From contig NC_080419.1 of NCBI RefSeq assembly GCF_029873635.1, positions 77,794,931 to 77,858,930 of the forward strand: a DNA stretch of 64,000 nt, read 5' to 3'. Both the position numbers and the translations under genes were made by a program. Numbering within the stretch: position 1 is the first letter of the stretch; each line of letters opens with the position of its first letter. Below are positions 1 through 14,985 of the stretch, piece after piece. The notes under the pieces are model-generated. The model made no database searches. It was given only the letters and a program-made list of their open reading frames with translations, and was not told the origin of the DNA. The DNA is from Malania oleifera. Taxonomy: Eukaryota; Streptophyta; Magnoliopsida; Santalales; Ximeniaceae.

Positions 1-1326
1 CAAATATTTGGAGAAGCTAGAGTTTTTGTTCAAAAATATTTGTGCAATAAATCATTTTCTCCCAAGAATATATCAAGAAAATAATCAAGAGCAAGCTTAA
101 AGCTACTCTCAAAAATGATTTTCAAATATAAGGAATAGATGAGAGATATATGCTTTGAATAAACAATGAATACCCAAAAAGATAAGTGCTCTCTTTTAAA
201 AATTATTTTTCAAAAATAGAAAGTGAAAGAGAGTACAAGAGATTAAAATATTTTGCTCCAAAGAAATGATTTTTGCAATAAAAATAGTTTGGGGGAACTT
301 TGATTAACAAAATATTTTGAGAGAATTTTAACTTTAATCAAAGTTGTTAATCTGAGTTATGGAGGGAGTATTTATAGATTTTCAAGAATTTTGACCATTG
401 AGGGACACGGAGGGAATTTTCCAAATTGTTTAATTAAAAATTGATTACGTTTAAGCCCTTAACAAATTCAGAACTTGAGAGGTTCGGTTTGCTGACCTTC
501 AAGGTCGGTCAACCGAACACACACGACCATTTTGAGTTTTGAAATAGGTTCGGTTGGCTGTGGGAAAGACCGATCGGTTAAGCAAAGTGATTTTCCAAAC
601 CTTTGTAGGTTCGGTCGCCCGGTCATAAGGCCGGTCTGCCATTTCTTAGGGGTTAGTCACCCTGGGCATTTTTGAGCTTAAAGGACGGTCGGCCGAGGTG
701 AGTAGAAAGGTCAAACTTTATTGGTCGGTCGACCATGGAAGCTATGTTCAAATTAAGGTCGGTTGGTCGAGGCTTTAGTCAACTGTTTGACTTTTGGCCT
801 ATAAAGTGGTCAATCGACCATGGTGATTTAAATGTTAATGGATTGGCCGATCGAGGCTATTTAATTAACCAAAAAATCCAACGTCGGTCGACCGAAGTCT
901 TTGTCAAATTCGTTTTAGTCTTAATTTTTGACCCTAACCGATTAGTTATTAAAAAAAATTTTTCTGTGAAAAGTGTTGGTCCCTAGGGTCTATCTACGGC
1001 CTTTGATTCCCTACGGTTAGTCTATGGTGCTGTCTGAGTATTCAAATCATATCATGCAAGATGTATGCATTATTGTAGATCAGAGATATATAAAAAATTA
1101 AAATGTATATAAAAATTAAATCAGATGTCTTCTTCTTGTTCTTTTGCTCTTCAGGTTCTTCATGGAATGCACCAAACAATTTGTTCTTTAAGTCCTTCAG
1201 GCTTCCATTTCTCCTTTACCTCATGTGTGTGCTAAATCATAAACCTGTTCAAAAACATTAATTACACACATGAGATACGAATGATTTGTTAGCATCAAAA
1301 CAGGGATCAGACACAAAAAGTCAACA
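1..1326 (-). mobile_element. Partial LTR of SIRE-like copia family (element side to the left outside window)
   Basis: This is the end of a long LTR whose other part lies beyond the window. It closes at 1326 with the GTCAACA end shared by the copies at 4328, 29343, 37910 and 51841, and carries the same landmarks in the same order: a TATA box on the minus strand at 369-377, an AATGG variant of an AACGG motif at 392-402, and a cluster of GGTCGACC-type motifs at about 480-905. The orientation is minus, judged from the TATA box. The short open frame at 735-986 lies inside the motif array and is not a gene. Whether the copy is a solo LTR or belongs to a longer element cannot be told from here. Confidence 0.75.
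369..402 (-). promoter_or_regulatory. LTR core promoter: TATA box plus AACGG-like element
   Basis: On the minus strand CTATAAATA lies at 369-377 and a motif reading CTCAATGGTCA at 392-402. The second matches the mitosis-specific activator consensus YCYAACGGYYA except for one C-to-T change, typical of decay at a methylated CpG. The spacing is the same as in the sister LTRs. Confidence 0.5.
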
Positions 1327-1728
1327 CAAAACTCTCATGCGATGAATGACCATGTCTAATGCTTGTTTGCTCTATCGTATGATGATTGCGTGACCTTTAT
1401 CACTTGAGGATTGCATGACCTTTGTGTTATTGGGCAAGTCAATATTTATGTTTTCAAGATGCACGCATGACCCTCCTAGTTAGGCAAGGCCCTATCCTAA
1501 TGTATGTCAACTTCCCATGTGCCATGTGTATGATTATTTAATCTCCATGGTAAATTTTTGTGAGTGCAAAAAGATTACATAGATGGTTACAAAACATTGA
1601 TGAAGGACTTACGTCATGTCAAATATGTTTATACATCAACTTATTTCCCCCCATTTTAATGTCAATATTAGAAAGTTTACTTCTTCTTCTTTTTTTCTTT
1701 TATATTTGGAATAAATATTAAAAGTATA
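1327..1728. other. AT-rich non-coding stretch between two LTRs
   Basis: No gene is visible. It lies between the end of the first LTR and the left edge of the Ogre/Tat-like LTR. It includes a pyrimidine tract with six C near 1652-1662 that resembles the polypurine tract of an LTR element read on the minus strand, but no matching LTR edge could be assigned. Confidence 0.5.
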
Positions 1729-4246
<2,518 letters not shown>

Positions 4247-4327
4247 ATAGCTACCCTTTTTTTTTTATATGTTTTCTACCATGACTATTTAGGATGTTTT
4301 CTTCATAACACCCATATAGTAGAAGGC

Positions 4328-6401
4328 TATTGGAATTGGTGTATTCCCAAGAGGGAGGTGAATTGGGTATTTAAAAATTAATCTCCTAGGTCAAATTAAC
4401 CAGCAGCAGTAATACACAAACCTAGGGTCATTCTATGTAATCACAAATCCAATCAAATATTCAAACAATAAACATAAACATACAGGTGCAGAAAGTAAAT
4501 TGCAGAAATAAAACTAACACCAAATATGTTATTGGGGTTTGGCCAATACTACCTACGTCCCCGCCTCAAGCTAACAAGTAAGAGGATTCCACTAGTTACT
4601 TACTTCACAGGTGTAGCGACACCGTTTACAACACCTTACCAAAATGGTGCACCTAGTTCTCTAAACCAGGTCTGAATTAGTCCGGGACTATTCATAGGGC
4701 TAGTCTCCCTCTTCCGACCATACGTCGGGAATACAATAGATAATCAAATGTGTATCAATAAATGCTTCTAATACAAGCTGATGTGTACAATATGAAACTC
4801 AAATACACTCACATATGATATGAAATATAAGCTCAAGTAAAATTGTGATTTTCTCAAAATTACTTTAGCATACTTCGAGTGAGTTGTATATACTAAAGTA
4901 CTTCAAAGATTTAAACCCTCAAATTAATTTTCTCCCAAAAATAATTTTTCAAATAAAGTTTAGGAGAACCTAGGGTTTTTTCTTTCAAATGATTTTTCTC
5001 AAAAACAATATGTATGATCTTTGATAAAAATAAAATATGAAATATGTTCTCTTCAAAGATCTAAAGAAAACTTCAAATGAAATCTCCAAAATATCCTTAA
5101 TAATAAAGTGCAGGAGATCTAGGATTCAAGCTCAAAAAGGATTTTCCAATAAAACAATATAAGCTTTGAAATCTTGCAATAGGTGTGCAAGATTCACAAG
5201 CATAGAAAGTTTAGTCCCAAAGATATTTATCAAATAAAAATATGTGTGAGAAACAATAAGACCACTCTCAAAAATATTTTTCAAAATTAAAATCAAAGAA
5301 AGAGTGGATGCCTTGAATAACAAATGCCCAAAATATGAATGCTCTCTTTTAACAAAGAACTTTTCAAAAGAATGAATAAAGAGAGTATAAAATTGAATGA
5401 AGAAAAAATAATTTTGGGAGAATTTTCTCTCTAATCTACTTGTTAAGAAAAGAGTAATGAAGGGGGTGTATATAGACTTTGGAGGATTTTTTACCGTTAG
5501 GGACATATTAGGAATTTTGAGAAAGTTTAAGAAGGTTAACCAAAAATAACCCCGTTTTAACCTCGGTAAAATTTGAGCAACCCGAGAGGTTCGGTCAACC
5601 AGGTTACTCAGTTTGGTCGACCAGGGTGTTGTTGGTTGACCAGACTTGAAGTGATTTTGGAACCTACAAGGTTTGGTCGACCAGGCTAAGTTTGATTCAC
5701 TGAATTTGAACATTCGGTCGACCGAGCCATTTTAAAACTAGGAGTTCGGTCGACCAAGGCATTAGGATTTCCCCACGTGCTAGTTTGGTCGATCAAGGCA
5801 TTGACGCTCATTTTAAGGATGTTGACCAACTGGTCAAACTTTTGACCCTAGGAAGGTTCGGTCGATTGAAGTGCTCTGTATGTTAGGGTTTGGTCGACCG
5901 AACACCCCAACTTTGTGCATTTCAGTCCTATTCTTCTTATGAAGTCACCCCTATTCACGTGATAATTAATTCTAAGATTGTAGGGGACTTTTCATGTAAT
6001 ATTTTGGGTCTTATGGTCAGTCTAAGGTTTTTGAGAGTTAACCCCAAAAATTTGGCGTCCATCGACCAATGGGTACCATAAGGTGATTCGATTCCCTATG
6101 GTCAATCTGCAGTCTTGTTGAGCTTATTCATATCATGCATGCAGATGCAAGTATTACATACCCAGAATACAAATATCAAATGCATTTACATTTAAAATAA
6201 GTATCTTCTTCTTCTTTTTCTTCCTTTACTCCTCAGATCATGGAATATGCCAGATGATATGATCCTTATGTCTCTCAGGCTTCCATCAATCCTCTCTCAT
6301 GAGTGTGCAATATTATAAACTTGTTCACAAGATATATGCACACATAAGATCCTTGTGTTTCGTTAGCATCAAAACCAAAGATCGGACTCAAAAAGTCAAC
6401 A
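4328..6401 (-). mobile_element. Solo LTR, SIRE-like copia family
   Basis: A 2074 bp LTR running from TATTGG to GTCAACA, flanked by AAGGC (4323-4327) and AAGAC (6402-6406), a 5 bp duplication with one mismatch. No internal coding region or primer site adjoins it, so it is a solo LTR left by LTR-LTR recombination (a known outcome in plants). On the minus strand it has a TATA box at 5466-5475, an AACGG motif at 5491-5501 and GTCGACC-type motifs at about 5585-5905. The 193-codon open frame at 5132-5713 lies inside it, resembles no protein I know and is treated as chance. Confidence 0.85.
5466..5501 (-). promoter_or_regulatory. LTR core promoter: TATA box plus MSA-like AACGG
   Basis: On the minus strand TCTATATACA lies at 5466-5475 and CCTAACGGTAA at 5491-5501. 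The latter fits the MSA consensus YCYAACGGYYA at 10 of 11 positions. The 15 bp gap equals that in the sister LTRs. Confidence 0.55.
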
Positions 6402-6699
6402 AAGACATATAAGGCAATGACCACTATTTTGTTCACAAGGGCAATTTAGCCAATAATGTAGGAAAGCACTGGGAGAACACACATGTTAATAAGGATTGAA
6501 CGATAAGCTATGAATGAACATGGATAGATTTATAAATTAAAAATCTTAGTTAGGATGGAAGGAAAACAGAGGAGAGATGTCGTAATGTGATGGAAAATGA
6601 CTATCATTGAATCAATTGATGGAGTGATGGAGTGGTTGGATGACTACCAACCGTCTCTACATTTCCAAGGATGTAGTGGTTAGATGACTACTAACCATA

Positions 6700-7010
6700 T
6701 TTTCAATAGGATATGGGACCAATGATAAGTTCCTAGTCAATTACATAGGAGTATCCCAAGATGGTAAGTTGAAGGAATCACCTAGTAAGAACCTAGCAAG
6801 TTACATAGGGATCACCTATGCTTGAAAAGATAATGGGGCTGCCTGGTAAGTACCTAGTCAATTTACACAGGGGTATCCCGAAGTAGAAAGTTAAAGGAGT
6901 CACTTGGTAATAACCTAGCCAATTCTACAAGGATCACCTATGTTTAAAAATACGTTGGGACCACTTGGAAAGTAACTAGTCAATTATAGAGGGGTTTCTT
7001 GTGGTGAAGG
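6700..7010. repeat. Degenerate tandem repeat, ~120 bp units
   Basis: The phrase 'ctagtcaatta' followed by 'gggtatccc' or a close variant recurs at about 6729, 6847 and 6971, giving a period near 118-124 bp. Within each unit a half-unit with 'aacctagc' and 'ggatcacctatg' alternates. It adjoins a second array. Confidence 0.7.
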
Positions 7011-7620
7011 ATAAAGTGCCACCATTGGGGAATTTGACACCATTTTGGGATTGGAGTAAAGGTAACCAATAGTTGGGAATATGCCGCCATTTTGGGGTTG
7101 AATGAAAAAGGAACCATCAGTGCAGAATACGTCACCATCCCAAGGTTGAATAAAGAGAACCACCAATGGGGAATGCACTAATATCCCAAGGTTGGAGTAA
7201 AGGTAACCATTGGTGGGGAATATGCTACCATTTTAGGGTTCCATGAAAGAGGAACCATTGGTGGGGAATGCACTGCCAAACCAAGGTTGAATAAAGAGAA
7301 TCACTAGTGAGGAGTATACCTCCATCTTGGGCTTGGAGTAAAAGTAAGCACTAGTGGTTATGCACTGCAATTCTAGGGTTGAGTGAAAGGGAAACCATTA
7401 GTAAGGAAAGCGCTACTTGCCCAATATTAAATAAAAGGAACCACCAATGGGAGTGTATGACCATATTGTGTTTCCATTCTTCGGTTGAATGGAAAAGGAA
7501 CCATCGGTGGGGAATGGGCTATCATACTGAGGTTGAATAAAAAGAATCACAAGTAGGGAAAATCGCTACCACCTTGGGGTTGCATTAAGGTGAACCATCA
7601 GCGAGGAATGTTTCACCAAC
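7007..7620. repeat. Higher-order minisatellite: ~47 bp units in 141 bp blocks
   Basis: The phrase 'ggagtaaaggtaa' or a variant recurs at 7053, 7194 and 7335, an even 141 bp step. Between these points two related sub-units carry 'ggttgaatgaaaaaggaac' and 'aggttgaataaagagaa'. The block is thus three diverged ~47 bp sub-units repeated as a set, and it decays toward 7620. Tandem arrays of this sort are known in the non-coding parts of Ogre/Tat elements. Confidence 0.75.
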
Positions 7621-8775
7621 TTGAGGTTAAATTACTTGTGGTTGAATTTTGACAAACTCTTGATAGAAATGATTTGACTAAGAATGAACACTAATCTATG
7701 AGATGTTTCTTTGTAGAGGAGATGCACCATGCAAATGACTTGCTATGCTAAATGTTATGGTGAACGACAAGCTGATTCTAGATTGAATGTTGAATATAAA
7801 CGTTATTTTTTCCCTTTGATATGAACTCTATTGGAAATGCCATGTCGATGTTGTGCTAGATGCAAATGAAGAGTTTGTTAGATTATATGAGATGATAAAT
7901 GCAAATTTCAAGCTTGCTTTTTTTAGACTACTTTTCTAATGGATCACATTTAATGAAAAGGTGTGATATGATGCACAAGGATTTGCATTCAAGTGCACAA
8001 CTTGATACTTTCAATTTCTCAGTATCCTTTAATCAAAATGCATAATTTTTTTGATTACAAATTTGTGTTATATACATTTCTAAGCTCTGTCCTACCCTAC
8101 TTTAGTATATCAATTTGAGCTTATTTTGTTTTGAATTGATAATTTACCCTTTTATTTTCTTAGCTTTAGGATTTTTAGTTCCCTATGCATAACATCTCAT
8201 GATGCCAAGCATGTTGTCGGGGGGGGGGGAGGCATAGTTTGATTACAAAGTGCCTTGCTATTAGGAATAATTTTGAAACTCTTGCCCTTTTGTAGGACCT
8301 TGCTTGTGAGTGATAGGGAATAATCCACCTTTGGGTATTAAAATTTTTTATTTTTCCCCATTTAAAGTTCAAATAATAATGATGCAAATAGAGACAAGTC
8401 CTTAATTTGGGTAAATTATTCAAAGAATTAAGAGCCGAACCATGTTGTTTTTTTTTTTGCTAGGTTTTTCAAGCCATTTTGGTGAACAATGGCTTTACTA
8501 ATGCTTGACTTCATATTATATCGGTGTGAACTTGGACATCTAACCATCTAAGCAATCAAGTTGTACAACTTTGGAGTTTTTCTAGACTTTACTTCAATCA
8601 GTAGTTCCTTGCACTTACTCTACTTCTTTTTTTGTGTTTTTTTCATCTTGTTTTTTATCAGAATTTAGTGCAATGCCTTTTAAGTAAGATACAACCTATT
8701 GTTCCCTAATCATGATCTAAGCTTTATTAGGAATTGGTATTGATATCTTAACTTTAAGGTGATCTTTATGACACG

Positions 8776-11125
8776 TGTGACACCCTGATTTTTCCTACCA
8801 TTGTTTTTCCCAATAAACAATAAATAATAAATCATCACCTATCAACCAACTCTGATACCATATATCATAAATAACCTGACTCGTAGTGGGTACCGAGTAA
8901 TCAGTCCATCCCATATAAATCTACCTAACAGCGGAAGTCAATATACACCATCCCAAATACAAATACCACAGTACTAACCATCCATATATACACATGTCTA
9001 TAAACATCCCAAAAAAATCCACAAAATTCTCTAGGGGATTACAAAAAACACATCCCCAACACAAAACACTTACCCTAACTACTAGGGTACCAGCTCCCCT
9101 CTATCTCAGAGCTCTCTCTACTTGACGGTCCTGATTACCTGAAATGTTTAAATTTATGTGGCCATATGAGTTTAATTATACCATAACACATTCCATTTTA
9201 ATAAATATATCCATTGGGAAAAATATATACAGATATGTACTCATACTCACATAAGTATGTATAACATAATTTCAAAAGCTTTCATTTCATTTTCATAATC
9301 ATATATACATATACTTCCATTTCTCAAATCATATACATACCCGTTCATTCTCGTATCATATATATACACTCATTTATACTAATATCATTTACATACTTTC
9401 TCATTTTTCATAATCATGTTCATATTCTTTCATGTCCCATATTCATATTCACATTTCCTAGCCTATGGTTGTCCACCAACATATAGCACGTCGCGTCTGT
9501 AACCCACGGTTGTTCATTTCTCATATCAATTTCACATTCTTTCATTTCTCATATTCATATTCACATTTTCTAGCCCATGGGTATCCACTAGCTTATAGCA
9601 CGACACGTCTGTAACCCATGGCCGTACATTTTACTTTTTATTTTTCATAACATTTTTAGCTCATGAGCATCCACCAGTATATAATACACATCGCATCTGT
9701 AGCTCATGGCTGCCCTGAGGATATTCACATGACTGCGGTTGGCCTACCCTATTAGATCAAAATGAGGAATGTGTCTATACTACAATTGGCCTACCCAATC
9801 CTGGTCCGGACCACAGGGGGTAACACAACCCTTCACAGGCCTAATCGAGTGCCTCGCCACACTCTGAACCATAGGCGTGGTTGCACTATCACCACTAGCG
9901 ACGGTGTCGTGCTCTGAATACTATGATCCATCAGGGTTCTCATTTTTACTTTTCTGTATTCATATTCCTTCATTTCTTTATATCTCATCATATCAATAAT
10001 ATTCTTAGCATTTTCTGTATCATTCTCATCATATCAATAATATTCTCAGCATTTTCTATTTATAACAACTCTATGTATATCACATATATTATTTTTTTTT
10101 TTAGTAGAACATATCCGTATAACACATTTTATCATATCTCTGTAAAACGTAACTGTATGTCTCATATTTCATTATTTCTATATACATCATATCTATATAA
10201 ATCTTATGTCTGTATCAAACATATCAAGGTTTCTCACATGATCATTTATGTATAAAAACATATCCATAACATATATATACATTCCATTTTACCGCAATCC
10301 CAGCATAAAATATTATTTCACATTCCTTATGCCACGCAATTTCTTATGATGTTCACAATATAATATTCACAGGGAAAATATCATAATATATTGTTTCCTA
10401 GGAAAATATTCATATCACAGTTCTCCAAAACTATACTCCGAATTCTCATTTTCACATATTTTACTCAACCAATAATTTTAAAAATAACTGTTATAATTTA
10501 TTCCCCTTACCTGACTTACTGAGAGGCCTGCTAAAATTCCTAATTCCACCCCTGCGGAGTTCGGAGCTCAAAACCCTGAAAGTATTTTCCCCCTATTCAA
10601 TCAACTCAACCCCTGAATAATAATTCTTTTAATATTTCTTAGGCCTATACATTCCCAATAACTAATTAAACTTTAAAAATAATTAACTGATATATTTTCA
10701 TTATCATTACCCTTGCCTTGGAGTGGTGCCTAGGAAACCCAAATTAAAAATCTGCTCCGATTAAAATGACGAGGATCGACCCCAAGACCCCGTGGTGGTG
10801 TCCGATCGTCGATTTGGCTAAAGATTTGAGAAAAATTAAGGGGGGGGGGGGGGAGAGAGAGAGAGAGAGAGAGAGCTGAAGAGACTTGGGAGTAGGTTTG
10901 TTTCCTTCTTCTTCTTTTTTTCCAATTGCAATCTTGAATGTTCAGGAACTTATATATACATATAACCTTTACTTATACACATACACACACACACACACAC
11001 AGAGTATTATGTTATTTATTTATTTAATTCAAATTAGTAATAATTAATTAATTAATTAGTTAATAATTAATAATTTTTTTGAATCATTCCACTAATCTTG
11101 TATAACTATTTTTAGGATCATTACA
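8776..11125 (-). repeat. 3' LTR of the Tekay-like element
   Basis: In element sense it starts TGTAATGATCC at 11125 and ends GGTGTCACA at 8776. It contains three hairpin-like units (9459-9712), a GA tract (about 10853-10874), a CA tract (about 10979-11000) and a minus-strand TATA-like ATATATAAG near 10950-10962. It is about 290 bp shorter than its partner, partly through a deletion between GA tracts. Confidence 0.9.
9459..9712. repeat. Three hairpin-forming units in the LTR
   Basis: Units start at 9459, 9571 and 9657. Each begins with a form of 'agcccatgggt' and ends ~45 bp later with its near inverse, 'acccatggc', around a shared 'tatagcac' centre. The partner LTR has the same three units at 18151, 18263 and 18349, so they predate the insertion. 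Confidence 0.7.
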
Positions 11126-11140
11126 TTCTCTCCTCCTTAT
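11126..11140 (-). other. Polypurine tract of the Tekay-like element
   Basis: On the minus strand AAGGAGGAGAGAA runs directly into the LTR start TGTAATG. This position and the preceding GACGAAATTTTTATAAG are typical of plant chromoviruses, where the tract primes second-strand synthesis. Confidence 0.8.
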
Positions 11141-11399
11141 AAAAATTTCGTCCCCAAAATTTGCTAACTTACACGTATACCAATAGAATTTTATTTCCTT
11201 AGTACTCAATTCTTAGGAATATCTTGTCCCCTACGATGAACCCCAGTTCTCATTGGCGAGTCTTAGCATAACTCTTTTATCGACATTGTACTGTTTAAAT
11301 TCTATCTCTAATAAGTCTGACTTTATCATGAGTATGTTGTACTAGTTCTGGCCCCAAAATCTATTTTTCCCTAATCTCATCCCAGTATAATGAGGATCG

Positions 11400-12110
11400 A
11401 CACCTCTAGCCATATAATGCCTCATATGGTGCCATCCTAATGCTAGCATGATAGTTATTATTATAAGAAAACTCGACTAGTGCCATAAAGTGTATCCAAT
11501 TGCCCCCGAAGTCCAGCACACATGCTCGTAGCATATCCTCCAAAGCCTATATCGTCCTCTCTGTCTGCCCATCTGTCTGAGAAATGTTGTGCTAAATGTC
11601 AACTGAGAACCCATGGCCCTCTGCAAACTCCTCCAAAACTGAGATGTAAACCGTGGGTCTCTGTCTGAAGATATGGACACTGGCACGCCATGGAGTCTAA
11701 TTATCTTCTATATATACAACTCTGTCAGTCTGCTCATGGAGTAGTTAACTCTGATGGGAAGGAAATGGGCAGTCTTCATTAGTCAATCTATGACTACCCA
11801 AATGGCGTCCTGTCTATGCAATGTTAGCGGTAACCCTGTAACAAAATCCATCGAAATGTGTTCTCATTTCCATTTAGGGATGTGAAGGGATTTCAATGAT
11901 CCCACCGGTCTCTGATGCTCATCTTTCATCTGCTGGCATGTCAAACACTGCTCTACAAATTCAGCGATTTCTTTCTTCATGTTACTCCACCAAAAAGTCT
12001 CCCGAAGATCCCTATACATTTTAGTGCTTCCAGGGTGCATTGTATAAAGGGATTGATGTGCCTCATCCAAGATAATCTTCTTAACATCAGCATTAGCAGG
12101 CACACAAAGT
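11400..12110 (-). pseudogene. Integrase region of the Tekay-like element (fossil)
   Basis: Two recognisable parts are present. The first, near 11864-12103, has the HHCC-type zinc finger (H..H and CLTCQQMK). The second, near 11477-11686, has the core phrase SDRDPRF typical of Ty3/gypsy integrases. The family enzyme inserts the cDNA into host DNA. The region is broken and its C-terminal part, including any chromodomain, is not visible before the polypurine tract. Confidence 0.85.
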
Positions 12111-12274
12111 ATAGTACGGAACCTCAGAGCTCCATTATCTGAGATACTAAACTCTACTCCCTAACCATTCTGCACTTTATCCATAAGCTTTACTAACTCT
12201 GCATCACTCTTTTGAGCAGCTTTAATTTTTTCCTATAAAGTCGACTACAATCAGATTGACAATAAATGCCTAGT

Positions 12275-12885
12275 GATCACCCTCTACAAGTTCCACCCCA
12301 ACTCTTTCTAAATCCATCTGGACCAAATGTTGAGTCACCATTGCAGATACTGATGAACTCACTGATTTTTGGCTCATTAGCCTTTCCTAGGGGGTAATCG
12401 ATGGTGCAATTGTAATCTTTAATTAGCTCTAGACACCTCCTCTGCCTCATATTTAATTCTTTCTGTGTAAAGAAGTACTTCAGGCTCTTATGATCTGTGA
12501 AAATTTCACACCTATCCCCATATAAATAATGTCTCCATATTTTCAACATGTACACTATTGCTGCCAACTCCAGATCATGGGTAAGGTAATTCTTTTCATA
12601 CTTTTTAAGCTACCGTGAGGCATATACTACCACTTTTCCTTACTGCATCAAAACAAAACCGAGCCTTTTTTGTGATGCATCACTATAAATTACGAAACTC
12701 TCTTCTCCTAAAGAAATCGTTAACACCGGTGTAGTGATGAGTCGCTGCCTCAACACCTGAAAACTCCATTCACATTTGTCAGTCCACTCAAATTTCACAC
12801 CTTTCCTAGTTAATATGGTCAAAGGACCGGACAATTTAGAGAAACCCTCAACAAATCTGTGGTAGTACTCGACCAATTCCAAGAA
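12275..12885 (-). pseudogene. RNase H region of the Tekay-like element (fossil)
   Basis: Similarity to the Ty3/gypsy RNase H domain is clear from YSDASQKRLGFVLMQ near 12640-12690 and from the stretch around 12430-12570 with [12 protein letters not shown]. The domain degrades the RNA strand during reverse transcription. Broken. Confidence 0.85.
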
Positions 12886-12909
12886 GTTTTTGATTTCTTG
12901 TACATTTTT

Positions 12910-13740
12910 CGGTCTTTTCTAATTGACTACCACCTCAATCTTTCTCGGATCAACTGAAATGCCACCCTTGGATACCACATGTTTGAGTAAAGTAACTTGC
13001 TCCAGCCATAATTCACACTTTCTGAACTTTGCATACAGCTTCTTTTCCTTCAGCACCTGAACCACTATCCTCAAATGTTCCTTGTGCTCTTCAGGGCTCT
13101 TTGAATACACCAAAATATCATCTATAAAAACTATTACAAACTGATCTAGGTACTAATGAAAGACCCTGTTCATCAGGTCCATAAACACAGCAAGAGCATT
13201 TTTCAAACCAAATGGCATAACCAGAAACTCATAGTGGCCATATCTGGTTCTGAACGCTGTCTTTGGAACATCCACCACTCTGATCTTTACCTGATGATAC
13301 CTAGATCACAAATCAATCTTAGAGAATGTCTGTGTCCCATGTAACTGATTAAACAAATCATAAATGCGGGGAAGCGGGTACTTATTCTTCATAGTCACTT
13401 TAATAATTTCTCTGTAGTCGATGCACGTTTTCATCGATCCTTCCTTCTTCCTCACAAACAATATCGACGCTCCCCAGGATGACACATTGGGCCAAATAAA
13501 CCCCTTATCCAACAGTTCCTACAACTGTTCCTTCAACTTTTTAGTTATGCCAGTGCCATTCTGTATGGCGGTTTAAAAATTGGTGCTATCCCCAAAACTA
13601 AATCAATAGTAAATTCTACCTCACGATCAGGAGGTAGTCCCAATAAATTCTCGGGAAATATATCAGAAAAATCCCTCACTACCAAAATATCCTCTAACCT
13701 CAACTCCCCATATGATACTTCCTTTACACAGACCAAATAT
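12910..13740 (-). pseudogene. Reverse transcriptase region of the Tekay-like element (fossil)
   Basis: Typical Ty3/gypsy RT blocks are visible: CIDYREI and KNKYPLPRI in 13306-13512, and a C-terminal block with KCELWLEQV in 12919-13113. The order RT, RNase H, integrase identifies Ty3/gypsy rather than Ty1/copia. Broken in several places. Confidence 0.88.
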
Positions 13741-13829
13741 CCCTAACAACCCTCTAGCAACAACCTCCTTGCTTGAATGGCGGATAACATCTGTGGTGGG
13801 GTACGCACACATGACCCCAAAAATCTATA

Positions 13830-14220
13830 CTCCTATCCTCTTAGAGGTCTGAATATTATCTCGCTCTGATAGAAATCAATACTGGCATAGTGGGCAGCTA
13901 GCCAATCCATCCCCAAAATAATCTCAAAGCCATACATATCTAAAACTACCACGTTAGCTGGTAAATACCTCCCCTGAATATAGAATGGATAGTTTTTAAG
14001 CACCTTTCTACACAACATTATAGTCCTGATCAGCGTATTCACGGACAGATTGACATCAAGTGGCTGAGTTTCTATCCTGAAAAACTTGATAAACTCCCGG
14101 GCTATAAAGGAGTGAGTTGCCCCTGAATTAAATAAAATAATTGCTTTATATGACAGAATTGAAACAATACCTATTACTACATCCCCTACCGCCTCAGTGT
14201 CTCCTGGTGTCAGTGCATAG
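13830..14220 (-). pseudogene. Aspartic protease region of the Tekay-like element (fossil)
   Basis: The stretch with DMYGFEIILGMDWLAAHYA matches the C-terminal part of the retroviral-type protease in plant chromoviruses. It sits between gag and RT as expected. Broken. Confidence 0.8.
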
Positions 14221-14819
14221 ACTCGTGCTGGGGCGATATTCCTCTGCTGACCGCTTAGGGGTGCCTAATGATCTCCTTAGTAAGGTTTAGGATCATGAGC
14301 AATATCTGGTGGTGCTCAGCAGTCTCTCGCTATGTGGCTAAGTTGATGACATCGGTAACATATCACCTCTCTGACCCGGCACCCTCTTGAATGTCTCATA
14401 TAGCATTTGGGACAGGGAAAGGGCATCAGTCTGCCCTGTACTACTTAATCGTCCATCCCTTGTCTTTGACCTCCCTTGCCACCATGCCTTCTCCAAGGCC
14501 CCTGACTAGGACCTGCCTGGAAATTGGGAGGCATGGGCCTCTTTATTTAACTCTGTGCCCCAGTACCTCTATATAGCCTAGTCTCAATCACTGTAACTTT
14601 ATCAACTAGTTCTGAAAAAAATTGGGCCTGAAAGCCCACTACCTGCTCGTATAAACTCTATCTCAAGCCCTCCTCGAATTTCCTCACCTTCTTTTCCTTA
14701 TTTGGCACCATATATGGGGTAAATCGAGACAGCTTGTAAGAACCCAAACCGTGATATATGGATTAAATTAATAAAGAGAAGGGTAAAATAGTAATTGAGT
14801 AAAGTTCATCAATGAAGGC

Positions 14820-14985
14820 CTTCTGCTATTTGGCGACGAGTTTTAGGTGCTCGTTGACGAGGAGAAGCCGAGAGGTTTCGAGAAACCGAAAATCTCAGGC
14901 TCGTCGATGAGGCCACTATTTCGTCGATGAGTTGTCTACATTGGCTCATCGATGAAGACGCCATTCGTCGACGAGGTTGGTTGAG
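14820..14985 (+). promoter_or_regulatory. Cluster of CGTCGACGA-type motifs upstream of the LTR TATA box
   Basis: Six or so variants (for example GGCGACGAG, CGTTGACGAG, CGTCGATGAG, CGTCGACGAGG) lie in about 165 bp ending just before the TATA box at 14992. This parallels the GTCGAC arrays in the copia-type LTRs here, although the LTRs themselves are not alike. Confidence 0.5.

Larger units (their letters stand above)
6407..8770. other. Non-coding interior of the Ogre/Tat-like fossil, left part
   Basis: This stretch lies between two later insertions. It holds the minisatellite blocks listed separately, then AT-rich sequence with a run of G at about 8220-8229. No convincing coding signal was found; the 82-codon open frame at 8175-8423 resembles nothing known to me. 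Confidence 0.5.

Noticed and set aside
5132-5713. 193-codon minus-strand open frame
   Set aside because: It lies wholly in a solo LTR and the sister LTRs do not keep it open.
6700-7620. CRISPR-like array
   Set aside because: Units are degenerate, with no constant repeat and unique spacers, and the DNA is plant nuclear.
13156-13344. Plus-strand open frames over 11.9-17.1 kb
   Set aside because: Shadows of the minus-strand gypsy gag-pol regions.
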